A stretch of DNA of 8,719 nucleotides from Thermohalobaculum sp039030915 (GTDB taxonomy: Bacteria; Pseudomonadota; Alphaproteobacteria; Rhodobacterales; Rhodobacteraceae): assembly GCA_039030915.1 (NCBI GenBank), contig JBCCDG010000161.1:1-8719 (forward strand), given 5' to 3'. Within the stretch, counting starts at the first letter, position 1. Each line of letters begins with the position of its first letter. Position numbers and translations under genes: made by a program. Shown in pieces: positions 1 through 6,299 of the stretch. Under the pieces are notes generated by a model, which saw only the letters and a program-made list of their open reading frames with translations, had not been told where the DNA came from and ran no database searches.

Positions 1-591
1 CAGTTCTCCACCGGTGGGCGGTCCGGTGCCGGGCAGGCGCGCGGGGGGATGCTGCCGCTCGAGCCCGAGATGGCCTCGCTCACCGTCGGCTCGAACAACT
101 TTCCGACGCGCGTCTACGAGAATCCGCCCGATCTCGTCGACTGGTTGGCCGGGCTGATGCGCGAGCACGGCGTGAAGCCCGAGATCGAGGCCTTCGATCT
201 CAGCCACATCTTCAAGGCCGCCGAGATGAACGCGGACGGTCGCATTCCAGGGCGGCTCTATGTGCAGTTCGTGATGGGTGTGCGAAACGCGATGCCCGTC
301 GACCGGGAGGTGTTCGACTTCTACGTCGCCACGCTCCGCCGCCTTGCGCCCGAGGCGGAGTGGTGCGGCGCGGGGATCGGGCGGCACCAGCTTACGCTCA
401 ATGAATGGTGCATCGCGGGCGGTGGGCATGCCCGCACGGGGCTCGAGGACAATGTGCGCCTCGACCGGGAGACGCTTGCGCCGTCCAACGCCGCCCTCGT
501 CGCCCGCACCGCAGCGCTCTGCGAGAAGCATGGCCGACCCGTGGCAACGCCGGGCGAGGCACGGGCGATGCTGGGTCTGCGCGCCCCCTGA
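1..591 (+). CDS. BKACE family (DUF849) beta-keto acid cleavage enzyme, C-terminal part
   Basis: The reading frame is open from the first base of the window to TGA at 589-591, so the gene starts upstream; the ATG at 49 is internal. The frame opens with QFSTGGRSG and continues RPEMASL-type through EMASLTVGSNNF, VYENPPDLV and KPEIEAFDLSHI, which are signatures of the DUF849/BKACE family. Family enzymes are Zn-dependent TIM barrels that condense a beta-keto acid with acetyl-CoA to give acetoacetate and a new CoA ester. The best studied is 3-keto-5-aminohexanoate cleavage enzyme (Kce) of lysine fermentation; others act on dehydrocarnitine or beta-ketoadipate. The C-terminal active-site block HARTGLEDN is intact: Arg at 433-435, Glu at 445-447 and Asp at 448-450 match, from memory, Kce Arg226, the Zn ligand Glu230 and the catalytic Asp231. 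The Zn-binding histidines lie before the window. The substrate cannot be read from this fragment. Confidence 0.9.
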   Translation, partial: QFSTGGRSGAGQARGGMLPLEPEMASLTVGSNNFPTRVYENPPDLVDWLAGLMREHGVKPEIEAFDLSHIFKAAEMNADGRIPGRLYVQFVMGVRNAMPVDREVFDFYVATLRRLAPEAEWCGAGIGRHQLTLNEWCIAGGGHARTGLEDNVRLDRETLAPSNAALVARTAALCEKHGRPVATPGEARAMLGLRAP

Positions 592-639
592 GCGGGTTGC
601 GCGCCGGGGCTGGCCGTGCTGTTGAGCGCGCAAGCTTCC

Positions 640-646
640 GGAGGAG
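640..646 (+). promoter_or_regulatory. Shine-Dalgarno of the HAD phosphatase gene
   Basis: GGAGGAG lies three bases before the ATG at 650, counted from its last base. The core GGAGG is five bases from the ATG. It fixes 650 as the start. The 58-base gap after the BKACE stop contains no clear terminator or promoter, so read-through from upstream is possible. Confidence 0.6.
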
Positions 647-649
647 CCC

Positions 650-1354
650 ATGCTCAAGCTCGCGATCTTCGATGTCGACGGCACACTCGTCGACAGCCAG
701 GGCGCGATCCTCTCTGCCATGGCCGCCGGGCACGAGGCGGCCGGGTTGGAGATGCCGCCGCGCGAGACGGTGCTCGGCATCGTCGGTCTCTCGCTGCCCA
801 TTGCCATGGCGCGGCTCCATCCCGATGAGCCTGCCGCGCGGGTCGAGCGCCTCACCGTCGCTTACAAGCACGCCTACAAATCGGCGCGGGATGCGGGAGA
901 CGGCGAGGCGACGACGCCGTTCTTCCCCGGGGCCCGCGATGCGCTCGACCGGCTCGACCGGGCCGGCTGGCTGCTTGCCATCGCGACAGGCAAGGCGCGG
1001 CGCGGGCTCGCTCACATGCTGGAGGCTCACGATCTGGGCCGTCTCTTCGTTGCGACGCAGACGGCGGATGACGCGCCCTCGAAGCCCCATCCCGCGATGA
1101 TCGAGAATATCCTGCGGGAGACAGGGGCGGACCCGGCAGGCGCGGTGATGATCGGCGACACGCGTTTCGACCTCGAGATGGCGTTGAATGCGCGCGTCGC
1201 CTCTGTCGGTGTGTCCTGGGGCTATCATCCGGTCGAGGCGCTCGCGGCGGCAGCGCCCCACAGCATCGTCGAGGACTTCGGAGCGCTCGATGCAGCCCTC
1301 GATGCGGCACTGACCGCGTCGTGCAGAGGGGCAGGGCGGGGGACGCGGCCATGA
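650..1354 (+). CDS. HAD-IA family hydrolase (phosphoglycolate phosphatase-like)
   Basis: The 234-residue protein has every HAD motif. Motif I is FDVDGTLVDS with nucleophile Asp8 and acid/base Asp10; motif II is Thr113 in AIATGK; motif III is Lys145 in SKPHP; motif IV is MIGDTRFDLEMA with Asp170 and Asp174 for Mg2+. Residues about 15-90 form the helical cap of subfamily IA. Such enzymes hydrolyse small phosphate esters in the cytoplasm. Closest in type are phosphoglycolate phosphatase (Gph) and PpaX-like proteins, but the cap does not let me name the substrate. The TGA at 1352-1354 overlaps the ATG of the ATP12-type chaperone gene (ATGA), so the two are probably translationally coupled. From memory, this HAD/ATP12 pairing recurs in Rhodobacterales, often with a pseudouridine synthase upstream; here a BKACE gene is in that place. 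Confidence 0.9.
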   Translation: MLKLAIFDVDGTLVDSQGAILSAMAAGHEAAGLEMPPRETVLGIVGLSLPIAMARLHPDEPAARVERLTVAYKHAYKSARDAGDGEATTPFFPGARDALDRLDRAGWLLAIATGKARRGLAHMLEAHDLGRLFVATQTADDAPSKPHPAMIENILRETGADPAGAVMIGDTRFDLEMALNARVASVGVSWGYHPVEALAAAAPHSIVEDFGALDAALDAALTASCRGAGRGTRP

Positions 1355-2043
1355 AGCGCTTCTGGAAGGTGACGGCGACGGCCCCGGCCGAGGGCGGCTT
1401 CGAGGTGCGGCTCGACGACAAGCCCATCCGCACCCCCGGCAAGGCGCCGCTCATCCTGCCGACTGCGGCGCTGGCGGAAGCGATGGCGGCGGAGTGGGAG
1501 GCGCAGCGCGAGCATGTCGACCCCACCGCGATGCCGGTGACTCGCGCCGCCAACACTGCTATCGACCGTGTCGCGCCGGCGCCTGGCCGGGTGGTGGATG
1601 AAATCGCCGGCTATGGCGAGACGGATCTACTCTGCTACCGCGCGCCCCATCCCGCGGGCCTCGCCGCCCGCCAGGCCGCGCTCTGGGACCCGCTGCTAGA
1701 CTGGGCCGCCGAAACCTATGGTGCGCGCCTCGTCCCCTCCGAAGGTGTGATCTACGCGCCCCAGGACGCCGCAGCCATCGCCCGGCTGCGCGCACCTCTC
1801 GAGGCCGCAGACGCATGGTCGCTGACCGCCATGCATGAGCTTGTCAGCATCTCCGGCAGCCTGGTCTTGGCTCTCGCGACCGTCGAGGGCTGGCTGGCGC
1901 CAGCAGATGCCTGGACGGCGAGCCGGGTGGATGAGGACTGGAACATCGCAGAGTGGGGCGAGGATGCGGAGGCTGCGGCGCAAGCTGCGCGCCGCGAGGC
2001 CGCCTATCACAACGCAGCCCGCATCCTCACCCTTCTGCGCTGA
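1351..2043 (+). CDS. ATP12 family F1-ATPase assembly chaperone
   Basis: The 230-residue protein matches the ATP12 family in length and sequence: KRFWKVTAT and the FEVRLDDKPIRTPGK strand at the N terminus, ERVDP-like EHVDPTAMP near residues 52-60, MHELVSISGSLVLALA from residue 161, and a DEDWN...EWGED block at about 194-205 near the C terminus. In mitochondria Atp12 binds free F1 alpha subunit and delivers it into the alpha3beta3 hexamer; alphaproteobacterial homologues are presumed to do the same. I place the start at ATG 1351, which overlaps the preceding stop, because the family begins with the KRFWK segment. A GTG at 1321 would add ten unconserved residues. A purine-rich GGGGGA at 1338-1343 can serve as a weak ribosome site. 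The F1 genes themselves are not in the window. Confidence 0.9.
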   Translation: MKRFWKVTATAPAEGGFEVRLDDKPIRTPGKAPLILPTAALAEAMAAEWEAQREHVDPTAMPVTRAANTAIDRVAPAPGRVVDEIAGYGETDLLCYRAPHPAGLAARQAALWDPLLDWAAETYGARLVPSEGVIYAPQDAAAIARLRAPLEAADAWSLTAMHELVSISGSLVLALATVEGWLAPADAWTASRVDEDWNIAEWGEDAEAAAQAARREAAYHNAARILTLLR

Positions 2044-2085
2044 GGGAACCCTGCCCGTGTCGTCGCGTTCAGTCTTGTGAGCCGC

Positions 2086-2091
2086 AAGGAG
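2086..2091 (+). promoter_or_regulatory. Shine-Dalgarno of the DUF4112 gene
   Basis: AAGGAG lies eight bases before the ATG at 2100. It selects that start over in-frame upstream codons, which would overlap the ATP12 gene by many residues. Confidence 0.65.
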
Positions 2092-2099
2092 CAGACACG

Positions 2100-2528
2100 A
2101 TGAGCCTGAGCGACCGGACGGATTGGAACGGCAACGCGCCGGAGCGGATGCCGCGGGAACGTCTTTCCCGCGCCGAGCTTGCCGAGCGACGTGCCCGCAT
2201 CGAGCGCTTCGCCGAGATCATGGACCGCCAGTTCCGCTTGCCGGTGCTGGGCTGGAGGGTTGGTCTCGATGGTCTGATCGGGCTGGTTCCCGGCATCGGC
2301 GACACGGTCTCAACCGGCATTTCGGGCTGGCTGATGGCCGAGGGCTGGCGGCTCGGCGCGCGCAAGCGCACGCTTGGCCGGATGGGGCTCAACCTCGGGA
2401 TCGATTGGGTGATCGGCCTTGTCCCGCTGGTCGGCGACCTTCTGGATATTGCTCACAAGGCCAACGCCAAGAACGCCCGCCTTCTCCTCGACGACATCGG
2501 TGAGGACGCAACGCTGCGTCGGGCCTGA
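2100..2528 (+). CDS. DUF4112 family small membrane-associated protein
   Basis: The protein has 142 residues. After a charged, Arg/Glu-rich N-terminal helix (about 17-45) it contains two copies of the block GLVPxxGD, at 61-68 (GLVPGIGD) and 106-113 (GLVPLVGD). Each copy is preceded by a [VI]GLD or GID segment and lies in a hydrophobic stretch. This twin motif is the hallmark of DUF4112. The hydrophobic stretches are short and could be membrane hairpins or amphipathic helices. No enzymatic residues are evident, and the family has no established function that I know of. It follows the ATP12 gene by 56 bases on the same strand, so co-transcription is possible, but adjacency alone does not show a role in ATP synthase assembly. 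Its TGA is inside a stem-loop shared with the convergent ASKHA gene. Confidence 0.85.
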   Translation: MSLSDRTDWNGNAPERMPRERLSRAELAERRARIERFAEIMDRQFRLPVLGWRVGLDGLIGLVPGIGDTVSTGISGWLMAEGWRLGARKRTLGRMGLNLGIDWVIGLVPLVGDLLDIAHKANAKNARLLLDDIGEDATLRRA

Positions 2529-2543
2529 TCTCCACGATCAGGC
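2523..2543. terminator. Perfect stem-loop shared by two convergent stop codons (possible bidirectional terminator)
   Basis: Arms GCCTGATC (2523-2530) and GATCAGGC (2536-2543) are exact reverse complements around the loop TCCAC. The TGA of the DUF4112 gene (2526-2528) lies in the left arm and the TGA of the ASKHA gene (2540-2538 on the - strand) in the right arm. Both transcripts would form the same 8-bp hairpin. Neither strand has a T-run after it, so it is not a textbook intrinsic terminator; it may terminate weakly or protect 3' ends. Confidence 0.5.
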
Positions 2544-4586
2544 GCGCACCCGTCTCCGGCGACGACCGGCCCGGTCATCGCCTTCGGCCGATGTCCAGCG
2601 CGTGTCCGGCAAGCTGACGTGCGTTCTCAGCACCGGATAGGGCGCGGTCTTGTGCGGAATGGCCATGGCGGCGATGAAGTGCTCCTGAAAGCGGGGCTCA
2701 ACGGCCGTCTCGACCTTTTCGATCCGTCGCACGACTTCCTCGATCTCCTGGCGCGCGCCGCGATTGAGAAGCGCGATACGTGCTCCGGTGCCTGCGGCAT
2801 TCCCTGCCGAGCTGACATTCTCCAGCGGGCAGTCGGGTATCATTCCCAGCACCATGGCGTGCTTGGGGCTGATATGCGCGCCGAAGGCACCGGCGAGCAC
2901 GACACGGTCGACCGTGTCGACGCCCATTTCGTCCATCAAGAGGCGCGCGCCCGCATAGAGTGCCGCCTTCGCAAGTTGGATTGCCCGCACATCAGCCTGC
3001 GTCACGGTGATCAGCGGCCCATCCTCCGCGCGACCGTCATGCACCACATAAGCCCAGGTGCGCCCTTCCTGCACCACGCAAGCGCCGAGTGCGGCCTCTG
3101 ATCCGATCGTGCCATCCTCATCCAGGATGCCGGCGAGCCGCATCTCCGCGATCACCTCGATGATGCCCGAGCCGCAGATGCCCGTGACGCCGCCAGCGCC
3201 AACCTGCGCCGCAAAGCCCGCCTCGTCGGACCATTGTTCGCAGCCGATGACCCGGAAGCGCGCCTTCATCGTCGCAGGATCGATCTCGACCCGCTCGATG
3301 GCACCGGGCGCCGCCCGCTGACCGGCACTGATCTGCGCGCCCTCGAAGGCAGGCCCGGTCGGCGAGGAGCAGGCGAGGACCTTGTGTCGGTTGCCAAGGA
3401 GGATCTCTGCGTTCGTGCCGACATCGACGATAAGGGACAGCTCGTCCATCGTGTGCGGGTGTTCCGAGAGCGCGACCGCAGCCGCGTCGGCGCCCACATG
3501 GCCCGCGATGCAGGGCAGCACGTAGAGCCGTGCATCGGGGTGCATGCGCAGACCGATCTCATTGGCCCAGAGCGCCATGCTCTCGCAGGTCGCGAGCGCG
3601 AAGGGCGCGCCGCCAAGCTCCACCGGATCGATACCGAGCAGAAGATGATGCATCACCGGGTTGCCGACCAGCACGCCCTCGAGCACGTCCTCCGCCACGA
3701 TCCCCGCCTCGCTGGCGAGCTCCGCGACGAGCCGGTTGATGGCTTCGCGCACGGCCAGCGTCATCTCCCGGTCCCCGCCGGGGTTCATCATCGCATAGCT
3801 GACCCGGCTCATCAGGTCCTCGCCGAAGCGGATCTGGGGGTTCATGACGCCGGAGGAAGAGAGAACGCGCCCGTCGCGCAGATCGCAAAGATGCCCCGCG
3901 ATGGTGGTCGAGCCCACATCGAAGGCCACGCCGTAGACCCCGCCCTCGTAAAATCCTGGCCAGACCTGAACGATGCGGCCCTTGTTGCGCTTCTGCCCGT
4001 CGTGGATCGCGACCGTGACCTTCCAGTTACCCTTGCGCAGAGCCGGCTGCAGCATCTGTAGTGTGCGCAGATCCCCGATCACGTCCTGGAGGTCCCACTG
4101 GGCCCGCAGCGCCTCGATCAACCGCTCGAGGTCGCCGGTGGGCTTGTGCATGTCCGGCTCCTCGACCTCCACGAAGTAGAGCCGGGTCGCGGGATCGAGC
4201 CGGATGTCGCGCACCTCCGCGCGCTTGCGCACGACCTGCTTGTGCACCTGGCTCTCGGCCGGCACATCGATCACGAGGTCGCCCTGGATCGTCGCCTGGC
4301 AGCCGAGGCGGCGCCCGGCGGGCAGGCCGCGCTTTTCGTCGTAGCGGGCCTCGACCTTGTTCCAGGGGCTGAGGGCGGTCTCCGCCACGGTCACGCCGTG
4401 CTTTGGGAAGCTGCCAAAGGCGGGTGCCACCTGGCACTTCGAACAGATGCCGCGCCCGCCGCAGACGCTGTCGAGATCGACGCCGAGTTGGCGCGCCGCC
4501 GTGAGCACCGGCGTGCCTTCCGGGAAGCGCCCGCGCTTGCCGGAAGGCATGAAGATGACGAGTGGATTGGCGGCAGTCTCGTTCAC
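2538..4586 (-). CDS. Ferredoxin-ASKHA domain corrinoid reductive activator (RACo/RamA-like)
   Basis: I recognise a 682-residue protein. The N-terminal ferredoxin domain has the [2Fe-2S] ligands Cys42, Cys48, Cys51 and Cys96 in CxxxxxCxxC...C spacing. A linker follows to about residue 215, then an ASKHA ATPase with DVGSTT at 223-228, DVGTN at 388-392, ICGSG near 470 and VLAGAFGAH near 560. Characterised relatives (RACo, RamA) use ATP and a low-potential electron to return Co(II) of a corrinoid protein to Co(I) for methyl transfer. I choose GTG 4586 as the start because AGGAGG (4599-4594) lies seven bases before it; an in-frame ATG at 4604 would place that site inside the gene. The tail ends in an Arg-rich run overlapping the stem-loop at the stop. 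No corrinoid protein or methyltransferase gene is visible nearby, so its partner is unknown. Confidence 0.88.
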   Translation of the reverse strand: MNETAANPLVIFMPSGKRGRFPEGTPVLTAARQLGVDLDSVCGGRGICSKCQVAPAFGSFPKHGVTVAETALSPWNKVEARYDEKRGLPAGRRLGCQATIQGDLVIDVPAESQVHKQVVRKRAEVRDIRLDPATRLYFVEVEEPDMHKPTGDLERLIEALRAQWDLQDVIGDLRTLQMLQPALRKGNWKVTVAIHDGQKRNKGRIVQVWPGFYEGGVYGVAFDVGSTTIAGHLCDLRDGRVLSSSGVMNPQIRFGEDLMSRVSYAMMNPGGDREMTLAVREAINRLVAELASEAGIVAEDVLEGVLVGNPVMHHLLLGIDPVELGGAPFALATCESMALWANEIGLRMHPDARLYVLPCIAGHVGADAAAVALSEHPHTMDELSLIVDVGTNAEILLGNRHKVLACSSPTGPAFEGAQISAGQRAAPGAIERVEIDPATMKARFRVIGCEQWSDEAGFAAQVGAGGVTGICGSGIIEVIAEMRLAGILDEDGTIGSEAALGACVVQEGRTWAYVVHDGRAEDGPLITVTQADVRAIQLAKAALYAGARLLMDEMGVDTVDRVVLAGAFGAHISPKHAMVLGMIPDCPLENVSSAGNAAGTGARIALLNRGARQEIEEVVRRIEKVETAVEPRFQEHFIAAMAIPHKTAPYPVLRTHVSLPDTRWTSAEGDDRAGRRRRRVRA

Positions 4587-4593
4587 GGTGAAA

Positions 4594-4599
4594 CCTCCT
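4594..4599 (-). promoter_or_regulatory. Shine-Dalgarno deciding a GTG start for the ASKHA gene
   Basis: On the - strand this reads AGGAGG, followed by seven bases and GTG at 4586. It is the strongest ribosome site in the leader. The upstream ATG at 4604 has no comparable site, so the GTG is the better start. Confidence 0.7.
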
Positions 4600-4623
4600 C
4601 GCATACAATCCCAGTTTATCCGC

Positions 4624-4648
4624 CGCGGGCCTGTGAGCAGCGCCCGCG
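4624..4648 (-). repeat. GC-rich inverted repeat in the leader of the ASKHA gene
   Basis: CGCGGGC (4624-4630) and GCCCGCG (4642-4648) pair perfectly around an 11-base loop, about 40-60 bases before the GTG start. It could be a leader hairpin. I see no B12-box-like sequence, so I do not call a cobalamin riboswitch. No good -35/-10 pair for this gene stood out. Confidence 0.4.
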
Positions 4649-4697
4649 AGCGTCATGTGATGCCGCGAATGCGCCGCCTTAATTGCCGTGCAGCGAT

Positions 4698-4725
4698 GTG
4701 GAAATTGAAATTCCACACGGGGAAT
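4698..4725 (+). promoter_or_regulatory. Candidate operator: two overlapping inverted repeats, one fitting ATTC-N8-GAAT (SqrR-like)
   Basis: Two symmetric elements overlap. The first, GTGGAAATTGAAATTCCAC (4698-4716), is a palindrome about G4707 with one mismatched pair. The second is ATTCC (4710-4714), six bases, GGAAT (4721-4725), and so fits ATTC-N8-GAAT. As I recall, that pattern is the binding site of SqrR, the ArsR-type persulfide-responsive repressor of Rhodobacter capsulatus. The pair covers the presumed -35 box and most of the spacer of the rhodanese promoter, which is where a repressor would act. The downstream gene is a sulfurtransferase, consistent with sulfur-dependent control. Symmetry is seen directly; the regulator's identity is inferred. 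Confidence 0.55.
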
Positions 4726-4733
4726 CGCATATC
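4705..4733 (+). promoter_or_regulatory. Probable sigma-70-type promoter of the rhodanese gene
   Basis: TTGAAA (4705-4710) is one base from the -35 consensus. A 17-base spacer separates it from CATATC (4728-4733), a weak -10. Transcription would begin near 4740, just before the ribosome site at 4750-4754. The -35 lies inside the palindrome centred on 4707. Confidence 0.45.
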
Positions 4734-4760
4734 TGTCAGGATGAGCAACGGAGGCTTCCC

Positions 4761-5636
4761 ATGCATCGCATCCTCGCCCTCACGGCATTCCTGCTGACCG
4801 CAGTCGCGCTCGCGCCGCCAGCACTCGCCGCCGCGCCGCTCGACAAGCTGCTGACGCCGACTGCGCTCACCGAGGCGGAGGATGTCATCGTGCTCGATAT
4901 CCGGGCGGCCAAGGACTTTCAGGCCGGTCATATAGAGGGCGCCGTCAATATGCCTTACGGTCTTTGGCGGGGGCCGCGGAACAATCCGGGTGCCCTCATT
5001 ACCGATACGAGGCTGACGGCGCTCCTCCAGCAGGCGGGGATCTCACCGGATAGCCGTGTTGTCGTGGTGAATGAGGGCGACAGCCCGTCGGCCTTCGGTG
5101 CGACGGCGCGGGTCTATTGGACGCTGAAATCGGCGGGGCTCGTCGAGATCGCGATCCTGAACGGTGGACTGCGCGTTTGGGGCGAGGCCGGCCTGGAGCT
5201 GACGAAGGATGCGGTCGCGCCGGAGCCGACCGACGCGACCTTCACGCTCAGCGAGACCTGGGCCGTGGATCGCAAGGGCGTCAGTGACGTGGTCGAGGGG
5301 CGGAGCGACGCGCTCCTGATCGATGCGCGGCCCGACATCTTCTTCAAGGGTGGCGAGAAACATCCGGCGGCACGGTTGCCCGGCACGCTGCGAAGCGCTG
5401 TGAACCTCATTCACGAGAGCTTTTTCGGTAAGAACGGACGCATGACCCTGGATGCGGGCTATGTCCGCGACCTGGCGCGCGAGGCCGGCTGGACGCCCGG
5501 GCGCACGGTGGTCAGCTTTTGCAACACCGGGCACTGGGCCGCGAGCAACTGGTTCGCGCTCTCCGAGATTGCCGGCATCGAGGACGTGAAGCTCTACCCC
5601 GAAAGCATGGTCGGCTGGCAAAGCACCGGGAGCTGA
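4761..5636 (+). CDS. Exported two-domain rhodanese (periplasmic sulfurtransferase)
   Basis: The protein has 291 residues. ATG 4761 is preceded by GGAGG (4750-4754) at six bases; the earlier in-frame ATG at 4683 would precede the promoter. Residues 1-23 form a Sec signal peptide: Met-His-Arg, a hydrophobic core, then ALA with cleavage likely after Ala23. Two rhodanese domains follow. In the first (about 28-155) IEGAVNMP is typical, but the catalytic loop near 104-110 reads NEGDSPS and has no cysteine. In the second (about 165-291) the loop is Cys254-Asn-Thr-Gly-His-Trp, so Cys254 would carry the persulfide. One silent and one active domain is normal for thiosulfate:cyanide-type sulfurtransferases. 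It should move sulfane sulfur between a donor such as thiosulfate and a thiol acceptor in the periplasm. The physiological partner is unknown. The gene stands alone between a divergent and a convergent neighbour. Confidence 0.88.
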   Translation: MHRILALTAFLLTAVALAPPALAAAPLDKLLTPTALTEAEDVIVLDIRAAKDFQAGHIEGAVNMPYGLWRGPRNNPGALITDTRLTALLQQAGISPDSRVVVVNEGDSPSAFGATARVYWTLKSAGLVEIAILNGGLRVWGEAGLELTKDAVAPEPTDATFTLSETWAVDRKGVSDVVEGRSDALLIDARPDIFFKGGEKHPAARLPGTLRSAVNLIHESFFGKNGRMTLDAGYVRDLAREAGWTPGRTVVSFCNTGHWAASNWFALSEIAGIEDVKLYPESMVGWQSTGS

Positions 5637-5739
5637 GCGAGCGCCGTCGGCTTCGTGCGACCGATCCGGGCTTTGGCGTCGGAGGGCTCCTTGAGTCAGT
5701 TGGCGCCAAGTTGTCAGTCGGCGTGCGGCTCGGTCCGGA

Positions 5740-6225
5740 TCAGCCCAGCGTCTCCGTCGCGGCGAAGAGCGCGAGGGCGAGGCCCGTCAGGCTGACGATG
5801 CCGAGTGCGCGGACGAGGCGCAGCTTGCGCCGAGCCCAGATGGAGCGAAGCCAGACCGCGTGCAGCACTCGCTCCCCCGGTGTGGCGGAAAGAATCGTGA
5901 AGCTTCTCAGAAACTCCGCGTAGCTCTCCCGCTCCCCAATGGCGTCGAGGTAGAGCGCCTGGCGCGCGTCCTTCATCTGCCGGCCCGCGCCGCCATCGGC
6001 GAGGAGCACGAACGCCCCGAGCGCGAGCCCGGAGAGTGACGTAAGGGCCAGGATCAAGGCGACGCCGGAGCCGCGCTCGACGACGAATGCGCCGGCCGCG
6101 AGAAAGCCGTTCAGCGCCATCATGACGGCTGCCTGCATCTCCGCCCGTCGGATCTCCGCCTCCGCATGGGTAAGGAGCGCCATCGCCTGCTCGAAATTCG
6201 GCACGGGCGGGCGGCTCATCTGCAT
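5740..6225 (-). CDS. Three-helix membrane protein, Pycsar effector (DUF5706/PycTM)-like
   Basis: The protein has 161 residues. The start is ATG 6225, eight bases after GGAGAG (6239-6234); an ATG two codons later has poorer spacing. Hydrophobic segments lie at about 32-49, 54-76 and 139-156, with a charged cytoplasmic-type region at 77-138. Before the first helix comes an amphipathic segment ending AEMQAAVMMALNG, and before the last helix is RSIWARRKLRLVRA. In Pycsar effector-family membrane proteins I recall the same layout: a helix ending in AETKAA-like residues and NG in TM1, then a helix with Arg-Lys just before the last TM. That resemblance is the basis of the call and is not proof. In known Pycsar defence, a cyclase (PycC) makes cCMP or cUMP and the effector damages the membrane; no cyclase is visible here. 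It lies 74 bases downstream of the sensor kinase on the same strand and may be co-transcribed. It could equally be an unrelated small membrane protein. Confidence 0.55.
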   Translation of the reverse strand: MQMSRPPVPNFEQAMALLTHAEAEIRRAEMQAAVMMALNGFLAAGAFVVERGSGVALILALTSLSGLALGAFVLLADGGAGRQMKDARQALYLDAIGERESYAEFLRSFTILSATPGERVLHAVWLRSIWARRKLRLVRALGIVSLTGLALALFAATETLG

Positions 6226-6299
6226 CGGGATGTCTCTCCAGGCGGTTGGCGAGGCCGTGCGGTCGGCTTGCTGCCACGCATCTGCGTGAACCGGCGATG

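Noticed and set aside
398..1261. 287-residue open frame on the - strand opposite the BKACE and phosphatase genes
   Set aside because: Arg/His/Gly/Pro-rich shadow typical of high-G+C DNA; the + strand genes have all their family motifs.
1321..1350. Upstream GTG start for the ATP12-type protein
   Set aside because: Would add ten unconserved residues; ATG 1351 overlaps the previous stop and fits the family N terminus.
3234..4061. 275-residue + strand frame opposite the ASKHA gene
   Set aside because: Shadow rich in Arg, His and Asp, with no family features; the - strand gene is certain.
4587..4604. ATG 4604 as start of the ASKHA protein
   Set aside because: The AGGAGG ribosome site lies downstream of it and correctly before GTG 4586.
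4587..4697. Cobalamin riboswitch before the corrinoid activator gene
   Set aside because: Only a simple 7-bp hairpin is visible; no B12 box-like sequence, and the leader is too short for the full aptamer plus expression platform.
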